64,000 nt of DNA from Channallabes apus (GCA_030522415.1 CM060118.1:22216651-22280650); one strand, 5' to 3'; shown: positions 25,785 through 38,500, numbered from the stretch's first letter. Translations and numbers: made by a program. Notes: generated by a model not told the origin, from the letters alone.

Positions 25785-26727
25785 TGTACACACACACAAA
25801 ATGATTACCTACATTTGGGCTCTGTAATGTGAGTTTGGGGTACATTAAGCCCACACTGGCCTGTACCGTAACCCTACGGTCAGCTTCTTTCAGTCTACAC
25901 TCCACTGCAGCCCAATGTTTATCTCCTAAGCCTTAAACCTGATAGACAACACTGGCATCCAAGCTGAGTGAATCTGACAAATGAAATAGAGAAGCTAACA
26001 GAGAAGAAAAAGGTGCTTAGGTAAACTGTCTTTGCTGAAGTACTCGCCTGACTCAGACTCACATGCTGTGTTTAAAGCTGACTTGTTTTCTTGGGCGAGC
26101 TAAAGAACCGGAGCACGAGTATGTCAGTAAGTAAACATGCTGCACTCGAGGCCAAGCAAATAACAAGTCTTAAAACAGAACGTACATCTCAGTCAGTGTA
26201 TGAAACTAAATACTACAACCATGATGGAAGCTGAAAGTACTCATACATTATGACTAACTCAGATTTTGCATAATATACGCATCTGAAGTTTAAAGAACAG
26301 ACAAAAAGGCAACATCAAGAAATCATATGAGTGTTGTTTTTCAGGAAAATATCAAATAAAAAAAATCGGTACATTTGCAAATACTATTTCTTTAAAAGTA
26401 GCTTATGTAAAGAGAGTTTCTATATACATCAAGCAAATGTGAGAAATCATGCACAGGCAAAGCCAAAGAAATGAACATAATCCTCTCAACCTCCTCTATT
26501 TTTTTAACCAGTGCTCTTGGGACCCGATTAAGTTTTTTAAGCATGCATACTTTCACCAGACCAAGTATCTCTTTATTTCTCAGCCTACAGTAAATGGAAA
26601 AATGAGTAGAGAGGCAGATAAGAAGATGTGCAGCAGAATATAATTAATTAAATGAGACTAATTAGGAACATGAGAGCAGGTGCCAGGCTATGGGCTGACA
26701 GCACAGACAGCGAGACAACATGAGAGG

Positions 26728-26730
<3 letters not shown>

Positions 26731-26785
<55 letters not shown>
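26731..26785. repeat. (AG)n microsatellite
   Basis: About 27 uninterrupted AG units, continuing into a G/A-rich stretch to about 26810. Confidence 0.97.
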
Positions 26786-26788
<3 letters not shown>

Positions 26789-29411
26789 GGGAGGGAGAAA
26801 AAAAAACTCGGTTAAGGGGTGTAACATGACAGGAAGAGGGACAAAACAACTTTCTGCATTTTGTCATGTGAAACCCCACAGGAATACATATGACAGAAAC
26901 TGTGGACCCTAGCACCGTGGGGGTCTTTCCTTTGTCTGAGACAGATTTTTTTTTTTTTGGCAATTGGAAGTTTGCATAAGCGCAAGATTTTCCCCCCTAA
27001 TTATTTCAGCATATGCTCAGCACTGGTGGCAGCATAAATTGAGAGTAATTTTTTTCTCCCTTTTCTGCCACTGTTTTAGGGAAAAGAATCAAGCATGTCC
27101 CCCCTCTGGAGAGCTTAAATGAGACTTCATATTTAAAAATCAAGATGACAATACTTACTGCTTCACATACCTGTAAACTCAATTAAACATGCTGTATTTC
27201 TAGCAATAGTTAAGATACTGTAGATAGAGCTGCAGTGACTCTGTGAGACAGTTACTGCTTAACTTAATAAGTAAGCATAAAACACTTAAGTGGTCATTTT
27301 AGCTTGGACCTTAAAACACATTTAAATCATTTGAATTTTAGTCTGGATACTACATCTTGATGTTGTAAAAATGGATTTATAGATTCCTTACCTTGTGAAA
27401 ACTGAAGGTGCTCCAGTTAAGGATTGTTTTTGTAGCCAATACAAAGAAGTAATTGATTAGAAACAGCAATAAGCAAAAATGTACTGAACAATGATCATTG
27501 GACTTTAACTGAATGCAGAATTATAATAACTTCTAACACAACATATCGACAGTGGCCACCAGCAGTATTGTAACAACTCAAGTTTATGTAACTGGAAAGA
27601 ATTACAATACTATATTCTCTCTCTATCTCGCTCTCTCTCCCTCTCGTTCACTTCTTGGCATAGAAGAGGAGGTCAAGGAGTTATATCTGCTAGAAATCAA
27701 ATGAGTTCATTAAACCATCTCATTCACTCATGTTATTTGTTTACCAGAGATTAGATTATTCCACCCTGACCACCCTCATCAAATAAAATGTCACATTTCC
27801 CTTTGGCTGCTAAACCAACCCACGTGTGTTTCAACTTCTTCTGCGAGGTTTGAAATGTTTAGCTATTGTATCACAGTACATCTACAGAAAAAATAACAGA
27901 ATGACAGTCATCCAATTAAGCCTCTCATGCACCTACCAATGCAAAGAAATATCTCCGTACACAAAGCATGAGGAAGTGGCTTCATGCTCACTCCTAACAA
28001 ACAGTTTACATGTGTGACATGTGATAAATATAATGAGGTTTAATGTCACTTGTCTGGTTGGAGCAATGGGACAACACTAACCAACTGGAAAAAGAAAGGA
28101 AGAGACAAATTTACTCACTACCTTTCCTTATTACATTTATCCAGCATTTCATATAGTACAGGAACCTTTAACAAGAAATTGTATTTCTAGCATCATTGAC
28201 CACTGCCCTCACCTCACAATAAGAAGCATTTTGAACAAAGTGAGCATAAGAGTAAAGAGCCTTTCCTTTTTTTTAAAAATTCTTTTTAAAAAGCACAAGA
28301 GGCAGTCTGAAGAGCTTGGTGTTAAGATGCATCCAGGAGGACAGCTCAATATTTCTTCTGAGCTCAGCTGTCAATGGGCCAAAAGTGAAAGTCCGAGACA
28401 GAGAGGCCCAGCGTTTTTAATTATCTCCAGCCCAAGCCGACTGTGCATCATCATTAGAGAAACTAAGTAGCAGTGGTCACTGACTCAGGTAGTGGTAAAC
28501 GGCACAATTAACAGCCTGAGGGGGGAGAACTATATTCAATTTGAAAGCCTTCTCTCTTAATCCATCTCCACTGATCATGGCCTGTGCTGAGCTATGGGCT
28601 TTTACATTCAATTACATTAAGTTAATTCAAGCTAAGAAGTCAACATTTTAATCAGGATCTGACAATCTAAAGTGAAATTCTAATGTTGAGAGAACTTTAG
28701 TGATAATGCATACAAATATAAGACAGAACTTTTACTTGGTCAACACCCTCTGAGGTGAACTGCAACTGAAAATCAAGAAATAGGAATGTTTGTACTGAAG
28801 ATGTTGGAGATTTTAAAACCAGTTGACTAGGCGTGAACTCCTCAAATGATGTGCTTCACGTAATGACCTAAAGTCTAAAAGCTGAGCAGAAACCTTATAG
28901 TTCCCACTAGCGTTCGTACCTGTCGTTGATGGGAAAAGAGTTAAAGTTGAAGCTAAAAATAAGCTGATCAGTTTTAACGTAATCAGCCATATTTTCATTT
29001 CAGGTTGAAGCCCACATACATGTCTACCTGTCTTTCTGCCTTTCTGTTTCTGCCTAACTTATTTATACAAAGAAATAAAATTTGTTAAGCTTGAGTATCT
29101 AATGCCTTGTTTAAGCTAGGTTGTCATCAGCCATATACCGTACACTCCCTGTTTGGTTATCAGAGAGTAAATCATAGATGAGAAATCAAAAAAGTAGATT
29201 GGATAAAGATTCGTTTTTTTTTTTTCTGAATCCTGTGCATTCAAATTTACTTATACCACTTCTGTACTATTATTTCAAATGATAAAATATTAACTAATTC
29301 CAGTAAAATTATTCAGTTTAGATTTCTATCATTATAAAATTAAAATCTTTTGGTGTAGGTTTTTGTTTAAATTGAGCAAGAAGCTTATTACAAGCTTATT
29401 TTAAAGTAAAT

Positions 29412-29725
29412 TATGAAATCCAGCACATAACTGTTCATAACATCGGTTTTACTCAACATTTTGATGTCACTTATGGTGCAGGTTAAACTTCAGGCAGATA
29501 TCCAAGTACTGCAGAAGTTTCATTAAATTCTTTTCAGTGGTCGATTTAAGACGCACCCACAGTTTGACAGATACACAGTGCGCTGTCAAAATTGCAATTT
29601 CTAATCTGGCACATAACTGCTCATAACTTCACTTCTACTAAACATCTTGATTTATTTGATTAGTGCAGGTTTAACTTCAGGCAAATCCCGAAGAACTGGA
29701 AAAGTTAAATTCTGTTCATCCAGTT
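29412..29725. repeat. imperfect tandem duplication, period about 186 bp
   Basis: The run CACATAACTG.TCATAAC at 29424 recurs at 29610. GTGCAGGTT.AACTTCAGGCA and a segment ending near TTAAATTCT...TTC also recur at matching spacing. The two copies are diverged. Neither matches a repeat family I recognise. Confidence 0.75.
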
Positions 29726-30713
29726 TTATATGATGCTGTGACAAAAACCTGGCTAGACAGACATACATATAGACATACAAACAGAAAATTTTTTGAGTCT
29801 GGTTTCTGGTCCACCAATGGTAAAGATATCATTGAAAGAGCGAGTTCTGACCCATGTAAAACCCCAGACAAAACCTTTTATTTATGTTACAAGAGATATT
29901 TTAGAAGTTAAACATACATTTGGTGATATTTGTTGTATGATGCAATAAATCATTGCTGCAACACTGACCAAGTCATGGTCAGGTTTAAAAATTCAGAGGA
30001 AAAAAAATATATTTTTTCTTCTCACATTAATTAATGATAAAGTCTTAGATGTTTAAGAACATTCCTGAGCCTTTACACGTGATTTATTTGTTGTTAATTT
30101 AATAATTAGGCCATACTTTTGTGAGTGACAATCCTAGCCAGGGTGTACCATACCAGTAGAACTACATTCTAGAACAATATTGGATTTTTTTTTTTTTTCT
30201 TTTCAAAACTATGAAATGAACACATATGGCATTAGACAATTAAGTACATAACAATGACAACAATAGCAACAATCAGTTGTTATGTTATGACATGAAGTTC
30301 AGCTGTTCTGGGAATAATTCTTGCAAGAACAGTATTGTCAAGTTCATTTGCAAAACCCATTAAGCACCATGATGAAACTACAGTAGCTCTCATGAAGACC
30401 TTCCAAGTCCAAAGTTCATTAAGAGTTACCAGCCTCAAAAATCACCAATTAGCAAACAGCACCTCAGATTAGAATGAAGGCTTCACAGAGCATAAGTAAA
30501 AGACACATTTCAATATCAACTGTACAAATCAGATTATTGCATATTTTGGATACATTCAGCATTGTTTAACAATGTAAAAATAAATAAAATAGGAAAGGAA
30601 ATTATAGGAAAGACCATGAAATTATAAAATGTGTCCAGATTTCTAACTGGCAGTGGGTACACAAGTTTGTGCATACCCCTTCCTTATGAGAGTACACAGC
30701 ACACAGTCATATA

Positions 30714-31112
30714 CAGTCATGTTCAAAAGTGACTATCCCATGTTTTAATTCTATTCTTGTAATATATTCTGATCTAATGCTGTGGTAGGACCTTAAGAGA
30801 ACTATGAATAAGAGAATGTGAAAAAATCTCAATGAACTTGAGCTTAAGCTTGAGTTCCTTCACAACGATGTAAGAGACTGATGAAGTCATACAGAAAACG
30901 ATTACTTCAAGTTATTGCTGCTAAACAGTATTTAATATTTATCTTTTTTTTTTCTTTTTTGCCATTTTTGTTAAATAAATAATTGCATGGTGAAAAACTT
31001 TATTTGTTGTTCATCTGAGGTTGTATTTGCCTAATATTAAGATCTACTATGATCAGATATTTATTTCGTTATGACACAAAAACAAAGCGGTACTAACTTT
31101 TGAACATGACTG
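30714..31112. mobile_element. 399-bp non-autonomous Tc1/mariner-type MITE
   Basis: Perfect 17-bp terminal inverted repeats CAGTCATGTTCAAAAGT (30714-30730) and its complement (31096-31112) are each flanked by TA, the Tc1/mariner target-site duplication. The interior encodes no transposase. Its right third resembles the 3' noncoding end of a fish Tc1-like element, so this is likely an internal-deletion derivative mobilised in trans. Confidence 0.88.
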
Positions 31113-31591
31113 TACGCACAGGATGCACTATAACTAGACAGTGTTGTACAAAATTAATTGTAGTGTAAAAGTGAACAAGGCTGAGTATAAGGTTTTTGAT
31201 CATCCAGATGAATCGGTAAAAAAGTTTTGATATTTGTTTGGAACCCTATACAGCCTTCTTTGCATTTTTGCTTGCTAAAGTGTCTTAAACTCTAAATGAC
31301 CCTGAAAGACCGTCCTGATTAACAAGGAAATTCACAGCATTCTTCACATAATCAGACCGGACAGAGGTTAGAACAGCTCAATATAGGAGATAACCACTCT
31401 TTGATCCAAACAGCCATGCAGAACCTGGCAGCAGCAGAGTCAGAAAATGTTCTGTCAGGGACTTTGGATTTAAATTTGACCTTATTAGCCTTACAGGGAT
31501 GAGAGGGAGAAGAAGGTTGGACAATAGTGTAATGCAGTACATCTTGCCCTCACTACACCAGATATCAACAAATTTTATCACCTGTGATGTC

Positions 31592-32066
31592 TATAAAGTC
31601 AAACCAGGACTTGAAATGATGAAATTTCTCATGAATGATGGTGTAAAACTGATTGACATTTACAGAAGACTTTAAGCACAGTACAGTGAGATGACAATTA
31701 GCTGCAGCACCATTGCATCTGTGACAATCCCAGCCAAGGTGGCTCAGGCCCTCATCCAGTCCTTCCCTTGAACATTAAGCAAGTGGAATGCCTGATACTG
31801 TACTTGAAAATCGACCGATAACTTGTCGTCAACTTTCTGTCTGTGGGAACTGTACAAACATTCATGGACACTACTTGCACATTACAGATACTCAGCTGGG
31901 AGTTATTTCCACATCCTCCACCTTGATGGTATCCAAGCACTAGTAAAATGCTGGGATAAGTGCATTAATGTAACAGGGGATTGTACAGAGAAATAAAGGT
32001 AGTTTTTACTTTCATAACTCTGTTCTGTTATTCTGCAGAATCAAAAGTCCTGGTCTGACTTGAACT
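31592..32066 (+). mobile_element. mariner-family relic with large internal deletion
   Basis: Near-perfect inverted ends AAGTCAAACCAGGACTT (about 31597) and AAGTCCTGGTCTGACTT (about 32045) bound a broken transposase. Near the left end a frame reads MMKFLMNDGVKLIDIYRR. Near the right end LDGIQALVKCWDKCINVTGD runs to CTEK and stop TAA (about 31923-31997). That is the typical mariner C-terminus (DGIxxLVxRWxKCIxxxGDYxEK). The catalytic core is deleted or unrecognisable, so the copy is dead. Confidence 0.72.
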
Positions 32067-32076
32067 ATATAAAATG

Positions 32077-33197
32077 CTGTACTAGAGTTTTAGGCAGGTG
32101 TGGAGCATTACTGTGAAGTAAGAATGCTTTCAAAGAATGCTTAGAAAATGCCAAGTGAATGAACAGAAGGAAACACAAAGAAACGGGCAATATTGAGGAA
32201 CTTGGATGCAGCAGCCAGCCGAGGAAACTTGTGTCTTTTATCTGCTGCATAATCATGTTTACTTCCCTTGGACATTGGAAGATGTCTTTGTCTTTAACAA
32301 AGAACTGGTGAAAACCAGTGGGACACAGGTACTGTACACCCATCTACTGTACGGAGAAGTCAGTCCAGAAATGGTCTTCATGGAAGAACTGCGGCCCAAA
32401 AGCCATACTGTACCTCTGGTGTGGAAACAAGGCTAAACGACTCAACTATGCACAAAATCAGAGGCACAGGGAAGCAGAAAAATGGCAGCAGGTGCTCTGG
32501 ACCGATGAGTCAAAATTTGAAATACTTGGCTGTAGCAGGAGGCAGGTTGTTTGCCAAAGGGCTGCAGAGCAGTGCAATAATGAGTGTCTGCAGGCAACAG
32601 TGAAGCATGGTGGAGGTTCCTTGAAAGTTTGGGGCTGCATTTCTAAATAGAGTTGGAAATTTGGTCAGGATTAATGCTGTCCTCAATAATGAGAAAAGTA
32701 GATCCTTATCCTGCACATCATACTAGAAATATCAGGGGACATCCAATACATATAATTCTAAATGAGCATAGAATTATTCTGCAGCTGGACAATGACCCCA
32801 ATCATACAGCCAATGTTATTAAAAACTATCTATCTTCAGCATAAAGAAGAACATTGAGTCTTGGACGTAATGGTTTGACCCCCACAGAGCCCTGATCTCC
32901 ACATCATCAAGACTGTCTGAGATTACATTAATAAACAGAAGTGTTTAAGGCATCTACAGAAGATCTGTGATTTGTCCTCCAAGATGTTTGGAACAACCCA
33001 CCAGATTCTTCAAAAGATTCTTCAAAAGCTGTGTGCAATTCTTCTACCTAGAAGAATTGATGCTGTTTTGTAGGCAAAGGGTGGTTATACCAAATACTGA
33101 TTTCAATTGGATTTCTCTTCTGTTTATTTACTTTCAATTTTGTTAGTGATAAAAATAAACTATTAACACTTCTGTTTAAAAGCATTCATACTAAATA
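32077..33197 (+). mobile_element. degenerate Tc1-like transposon, sense orientation
   Basis: Left-end sequence GTAAGAATGCTTTCAAA (about 32118) is mirrored by TTTAAAAGCATTCATAC at the right end (about 33176). Between them, frames broken by stops and frameshifts carry Tc1 transposase motifs: WQQVLWTDESKFEILG, TVKHGGGSLKVWGCIS, QLDNDPNHTANVIKNYLSS and a decayed SPDLNPIE box. First and second catalytic Asp contexts are recognisable; the third is lost (IIK in place of PIE). Non-functional. Confidence 0.9.
32318..32844 (+). pseudogene. Tc1-like transposase pseudogene fragment
   Basis: Two frames hold parts of one DDE/D transposase. The frame at 32318-32650 has TDESKFEIL (first catalytic Asp) and VKHGGGSLKVWGC, ending in a premature TAG. 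The frame at 32653-32844 has LDNDPNHTA (second Asp). The frame change and stops show decay. A host origin is excluded by the motif order and by the flanking inverted ends. Confidence 0.88.
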
Positions 33198-33202
33198 AAA
33201 AA

Positions 33203-33818
33203 AGAATATTTGTAAATTCAATTAAAAAGTGAAACTCTCATTTACGCTATATTCATTAAATGAAAAGTGAAATATTTAAAGCCTTTTTTTATTTGAATAT
33301 TATGGCTTACATCATAAAAAATCTAAACTTAGTATTTCAAAATATTTACATATTTCCTATGATCACTCAAAAAAAAAAGGTTTTCTGAAAATTCTCATTT
33401 ATGCACTCAATACTTTGTATTCAAAGCAAATTAGTGAAGACCAGTTTGCTTTGATAGCAGTCTTCAGCTCATCTATATTTTCATATGTTTCTTTTCTTTC
33501 TCTTGACAATAGCCCAAAAAGTATTTACAGGGTTCAGGTCAGGCAAGTTAGTTTTTTAACAGTAAAATGGTCAGAAATCCAGTCTCGGTGTTTTGGCACT
33601 GTGAGCAGCTGCTAGCAAAGGAAACTGACATCTCCGTAAAGCTTGTCTGCAGACGGAAGCATTAAGTACTCTAAAATCTGGCATCCCAAAACTAACTAAC
33701 TGTGGAAAATTCACACTAGATTTCAAGCAACTTGGATTATAATCTTCTCCTCTCTAATCTTCTACCAGTCTCTTGGACCTTGTTTTCTGAAAAAAGGACT
33801 TTGGACCATGTTTTCTCC
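33203..33818 (-). mobile_element. second Tc1-like transposon relic, antisense
   Basis: Starting with a GTGAAACTCTCATTTA-type terminal sequence, the block follows a familiar fish Tc1-like element read in reverse: TTATGCACTCAATACTT, TTGCTTTGATAGC.GTCTTCAGC, GGGTTCAGGTCAGGCAAGTT, CTCCGTAAAGCTTGTC, TTCAAGCAACTTGGATT and GACTTTGGACCA. The order is preserved with deletions and no intact frame. It abuts the sense relic, suggesting nested or serial insertion. Confidence 0.85.
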
Positions 33819-33844
33819 TGATGCTCAGACTCCAGCATCAATCC

Positions 33845-34021
33845 ATCCTTGTGCTTGGTGGGTTTCTTTCCACGGTCCAAAGACATGCAGATTAAGCTAA
33901 TTGGCATTCAAAAGTTGCTCATGAGTGTGCACCCAATTTATAGTGTACCCCATCTTGTGCCCCAAGTCTCCTGGGATAGGCCCCCACAACCCTGTATACA
34001 GGACAGCATACAGGTGATGAC
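33845..34021 (-). repeat. interspersed repeat copy, minus strand
   Basis: Reverse-orientation copy of the family at 23640 and 43408: GGTCCAAAGACATGCAG, GCTAATTGGCATT, GTGTACCCCATCTTGTGCCC and CCTGGGATAGGC appear in the expected order. It sits immediately after the antisense Tc1 relic. Confidence 0.85.
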
Positions 34022-34293
34022 AAAACAAGACTTGTCCCTTAGAGACAATCTTTCATGAAAATGCTGTAATACAGAACCCATCTTGTCAGTGATCATCTGG
34101 ACAACAGTCAAGTCAGCAGTCTTCTCCATGTGTGAAATAGCCAGAGAGATACACAGTACACAGCATTTATACGCCACAAATAGTAACTTACTCAAACTTA
34201 AAATGAAATATTGTAATATTTGGAGATTTTTATTTCTTACTTTCATTAATAAGAAATTTAATTCAATTACAAAATAAAATTACCAAATAATAT

Positions 34294-34420
34294 CAAAATG
34301 AATACTGACTTTTGGAGTTATCTTACCAAATAATACATTCTTTTAAAGCAGTGGACATTTATATATGTGCACGTAATGTATTATTTGGTAAGATAACTCC
34401 AAAAGTCAGTATTCATTTTG
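34294..34420. repeat. perfect 46-bp inverted repeat with 35-nt loop
   Basis: Arms 34294-34339 and 34375-34420 are exact reverse complements over 46 bases (arm starts CAAAATGAATACTGACTTTT). The 35-nt spacer contains TTTATATATGTGCACG. No mismatch in either arm argues for recent origin or gene conversion. It could be the terminal repeats of a tiny MITE, a foldback element, or a transcribed hairpin. Confidence 0.97.
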
Positions 34421-34439
34421 CAGTTGCTCTTAGGATCAT

Positions 34440-35110
34440 GTATGAGTGCACTGTAATGGAGGAATTATGTCATTAAACCTGCAGTATAAAATCGTGCAGA
34501 GCATTTCTGTGACAAGGGCCTTCACTTGCCTGCATTGAAATGGGCTCTCTCATAACTAAGGACTTATTTCCCTCTAGAGCTAAATGTAAAATGTATTCAT
34601 AGACAAAGAATGTTAATCCTTTTAGTCTAATGAAGAAGCATGTCTCTAATTAATATATGCCTTTTAATCAGACATGCTGACATCCAGGAAGACACTGCCA
34701 GGCTTCCCTCTGCTCAAAGAGTCTGTGTTAATTGTTCAGATATCGGCAGTGCCATCCAAATCCCTTGGACCTTTCAATTATCCAGAGGGAGCCACTGCTA
34801 GGATTTCCTCCATCTTGACCCTTTGCTGAAACAGGCTTTTTGTATCCTTGCCATTCTCCAGCAGAGCCTCTTTCACTAGCACACCTCAGGGGCAATCGTC
34901 AGCTATTGCTGTTGATTTTCATTAAATTAAAGACACTAAATTCATCAGTTTGGTGCTCACCATTCTCTCCAAGGCAGCCAGAGAGCAGTGCACTCCCTTT
35001 TGGCTCCTGGCAGCTAAATTAAATGGAGTCAGTCTGATTGCTGGAAATCACAGGGCTGGGTGATAAAGCAATTAAGCCCCTCTAATTCTTTAGCCAGGAA
35101 AGGGTCGGCC
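34440..35110. promoter_or_regulatory. candidate conserved noncoding block
   Basis: A long stretch with no simple repeats contains CTAATTAATATA, TTTTAATCAG, ATTAATTG-type cores (GTTAATTGTTC, GCAATTAAGC) and GATAATTAACT. Density of such cores over about 650 bp is high, typical of enhancer clusters near developmental genes. It is called without alignment. Confidence 0.3.
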
Positions 35111-35436
35111 AAGGCCTAGGAGATAATTAACTATATATAATGAAATCCCTTTGTTGCCTCTTTTTTATTCGATTTTTGTTTCCTGGTGCTGCTCACTACA
35201 TAAGAGAGCAGGTCTGTGAGGCAAGGGTCTCCCCTCTCGTAGGCTGTCCAGCAGATGAAAACAGATCTTTAGTTAATAGGCTCTCTATGGACAGATGAAG
35301 TCTATTAGAAGGTTAATTTGAAAATGAATGGAGAGACTAAAAGAGAGAGAGAGGCCACAAATAGAGGCAGCACATAGAGGCCTGAATATATATGTCTGCT
35401 TCAATATCACATTCAATTTGGAGAGCTTTATTACAG

Positions 35437-35483
35437 TAAAAAAAATAAATAAATAATAATAATAATAAAAAAAAAAAAATAAA

Positions 35484-35554
<71 letters not shown>
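35437..35554. repeat. poly-A/(AAT)n followed by (TA)n tract
   Basis: A-rich run with AAT units (35437-35491), then about 31 TA units (35492-35554). It is almost pure A/T for about 118 bp. Confidence 0.97.
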
Positions 35555-35559
<5 letters not shown>

Positions 35560-38500
35560 ATATTCTACAGAATGTTGAGATACTCATCCTCAAACTGATG
35601 AAAAATTACTCAATAAAAAAACATATATTAAAAAGCTACCTATGCTTCTCATATAACTGTTCTCCACAAAACTTAAAATTATTAATTGCATTAATGTTTG
35701 TGTTCCATGGAAAATTAACACAGTTTTCTGAATAATATGCTGTAAATCGCACACAAATTGGAATTTCTAATCAACAGCAGTCTTAAACTTCCAGGGAGCC
35801 ATAAAAAACAGCAAAGCATTGTTCAAATGCATGACACCACCCTGCCTCCTATTTCCATTTTTTTCCCACTGCCCAGGAAAATATGATCCGAGCTCATTGG
35901 TGTGTGTATAATGAGGGGGTTACGGTGAGCCGAGAGAGGTCATGTAATTCTCTGTACCGGGGGACAGGATTTTTGGGGGAGTTGGCTGAGCACTCCTGCT
36001 CTGTGATGCATACCCTCAAATGTGCCGGTGACGACCCTTCCAAATCCAAGGTCCGATTTAGGCATTGCCAGCATTAAACGCAGTCGGACTGTATCAATTT
36101 CTTCAGCTATACATATATTTTCCCCTACCAAAATCTAGAAAAGATACTAAATACATAATACATGAAGGGGAAAAACATACAACATGGAGCTTCCTGATGG
36201 ATAGCGTGAAAAGGACTGCACAATGAAGTAAAAAAGAAAAAATTGGTGCACTGTATCTTATTTTAAAGTTTAAACACTGCAGATAATTTAGCACTACTTT
36301 ACTGTATATAATAACAATATTTTTCACAGACCGAAAGATTAAAAGATGTCTACAACAAGATCCCAAACTTCATTAAATTTTGCCAGTTCATCAGTGAAGC
36401 CTCTCAGACACCAGAGCAGCCCTCCTGCTACAGAGGTCACTGGCATTTGCATATCATTTGGAAATATATCCAGCCATTGTGGGTGAGTTTCCCAAAGGAG
36501 GTCTGCTTGTGCCTCCCTAAGGGCCTGAGAAGCTACATCAGTTCAGTGTTAACTATCACCACTTAATTATGATAAAGACATATTTTCTGCCTGTTTAAAT
36601 ACTCGGTATGGTCAACACTACTTTGCCTTTTGACCGCCTGACCCCTTAGAAAAGCTACATCCATCATCCAACTCCTCACCCTACATTATTGCAAATCATT
36701 ACACCCCACCAACAATGAATTGGCCACATGTGACCACAGTCAGGATTAGGGATAATCTGTTGAGGTAATCAATCATGTCTTGTGGTACTCTTATATGAAA
36801 CTGTGACTGGTTTTTAATAATATAGCGAATTTGGGTATAGTCTTCTAAATTCAGCTACAGTACAGTATAGCCAAAATTATTAAAATCAATACCAGTTTCT
36901 TTCTTTTTGTCATAAACTGCAACACAGAGATTAATGTATAGTAATGATAAGACTACTGAAATTGTTTGCCTACCAGTGTTACACACAGACAAAAAAAAGT
37001 GAAGTATGAGGGAGGTAGACGTCATCCATGTGAAAAAGAAGCCACCCCTCCCTCTTGTCTTCTCCAAGCCAAAGATGAGCCAGTGACCCCTCTTGGTTTG
37101 CAAAACTAGTGCAGTGCTCTAACCCGAGGGCATGTGTTGTCATGCAAGTGAGATAAGTTTATTTTGCGAGCGGCCGGCATTTGTTCCGTCAGCAGGTGTG
37201 GGCTCTGGACCCTAAGCATGAGCAGTGGGGAGCCCAGCTCAGCACCTGCAGTGCTAGTGAGGTGGCTACGGAGATGCTTTGGCCGCAGCCCAAATATCTG
37301 CCTCTACCTTCTGTGCTGAGCCCAGCCTAGGGAAAGCAGGAGGAAGCAATATTGTGGAACAAATGTCCTCTAATGTGAGCCTGCTGGTTGGAGGCTCCGG
37401 TGGGGCCTGCAGTCGCTTTGCCCCCATTTACCCTTCACGCAAACCGGCCGGTGCTACCGTGGAGGTAAAGTTAAAGGCATGCTAATGCTGTGGGGAGTTC
37501 CAGATGCTCCCTGGCCCTGATGATACTACGGGCCAGCAACAAACAGGTGCTGACAGCTTGAGCCAGATACCAGTATATGATTGTGGCCAAATACCAATAT
37601 ACTTTAAGAGGTGCAAAGAAAATGTGAATGTGAGGAAGGTATCAGCAAGGAAAGTTTTTGGAATATTAGTTTTACTCTTTTACAATGATTTCTCTAGCTG
37701 AAAATGTATACATGTCACCTCCAACTGAGAAACCTACTAAATTCCCTACGAAAGTGGCTACAGGATATCTCAAAAATGTGGCTAAGTCATGTGAAAAGGA
37801 AAGAGCTCCTTATCATCACAGCAGTAAAACTGATCTTTGAAGTTTGTTTTTATGTCTCTCAGTAGAACAACAGTAATTACAAAGACAGCACAAGACTGTT
37901 AATGTTTGTCCTGTGAGAGACAAACTTCTGATGGAAATGTGTTTGTTTGCCTGCTTTTTTGTGTCGCTCTGTGACTTGAGATTTAAAGATAACAGAGAAA
38001 ATTGGATGGATAGAGCAATTTCTCTTACCATGAAAGCATTAGCCAAAATTATTTCATATTTATATTTCCCCCTTTAGCACCATGAAAATATATATATTTT
38101 TATAAATCCTATTAAATACCAGCATGTCTTATATATTTTTTTATTTCATTTTAAAAATCAGATTTCAGTAATTCAATTTTAGACTATAAATATTGTTATT
38201 AATATCTAAAGACATTTTGATAATGTTGGAAATTTTCTGCTTTTAAAATTTGAAATTATCTATATTGTTCATATTTTAAAGTCCCTAAACATTTTTTTGT
38301 TTATGGAAAAATAGGGGTGGATGATGTTCAACAATCTAGGTATACTCCATATGTGAATAAATAATAAATTTAAAAAACTGTAAAAAGCTATTTTTAAGAC
38401 ACATTTTCAATGCTAGTTTGATTAATACCAAGATTGCATGACAATATGTATGTCTACATTTGATAAGCCTTGTGTGCAGAAGATCACTAAACATAATCCC

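Larger units (their letters stand above)
23880..30690. other. gene-free flank between 23.9 and 30.7 kb
   Basis: No gene is recognised. Balanced blocks at 24150-24500, 25080-25220 and 28280-28640 are regulatory candidates. CT, CA and GA microsatellites lie at 24047, 25741 and 26731. 28650-30690 is AT-rich with an imperfect tandem duplication at 29412-29725. Open frames here are random or low-complexity. Confidence 0.65.

Noticed and set aside
37279..37485. 68-codon open frame in GC-richer DNA
   Set aside because: Composition alone. No conserved motif, no exon borders in register, no neighbouring exons.
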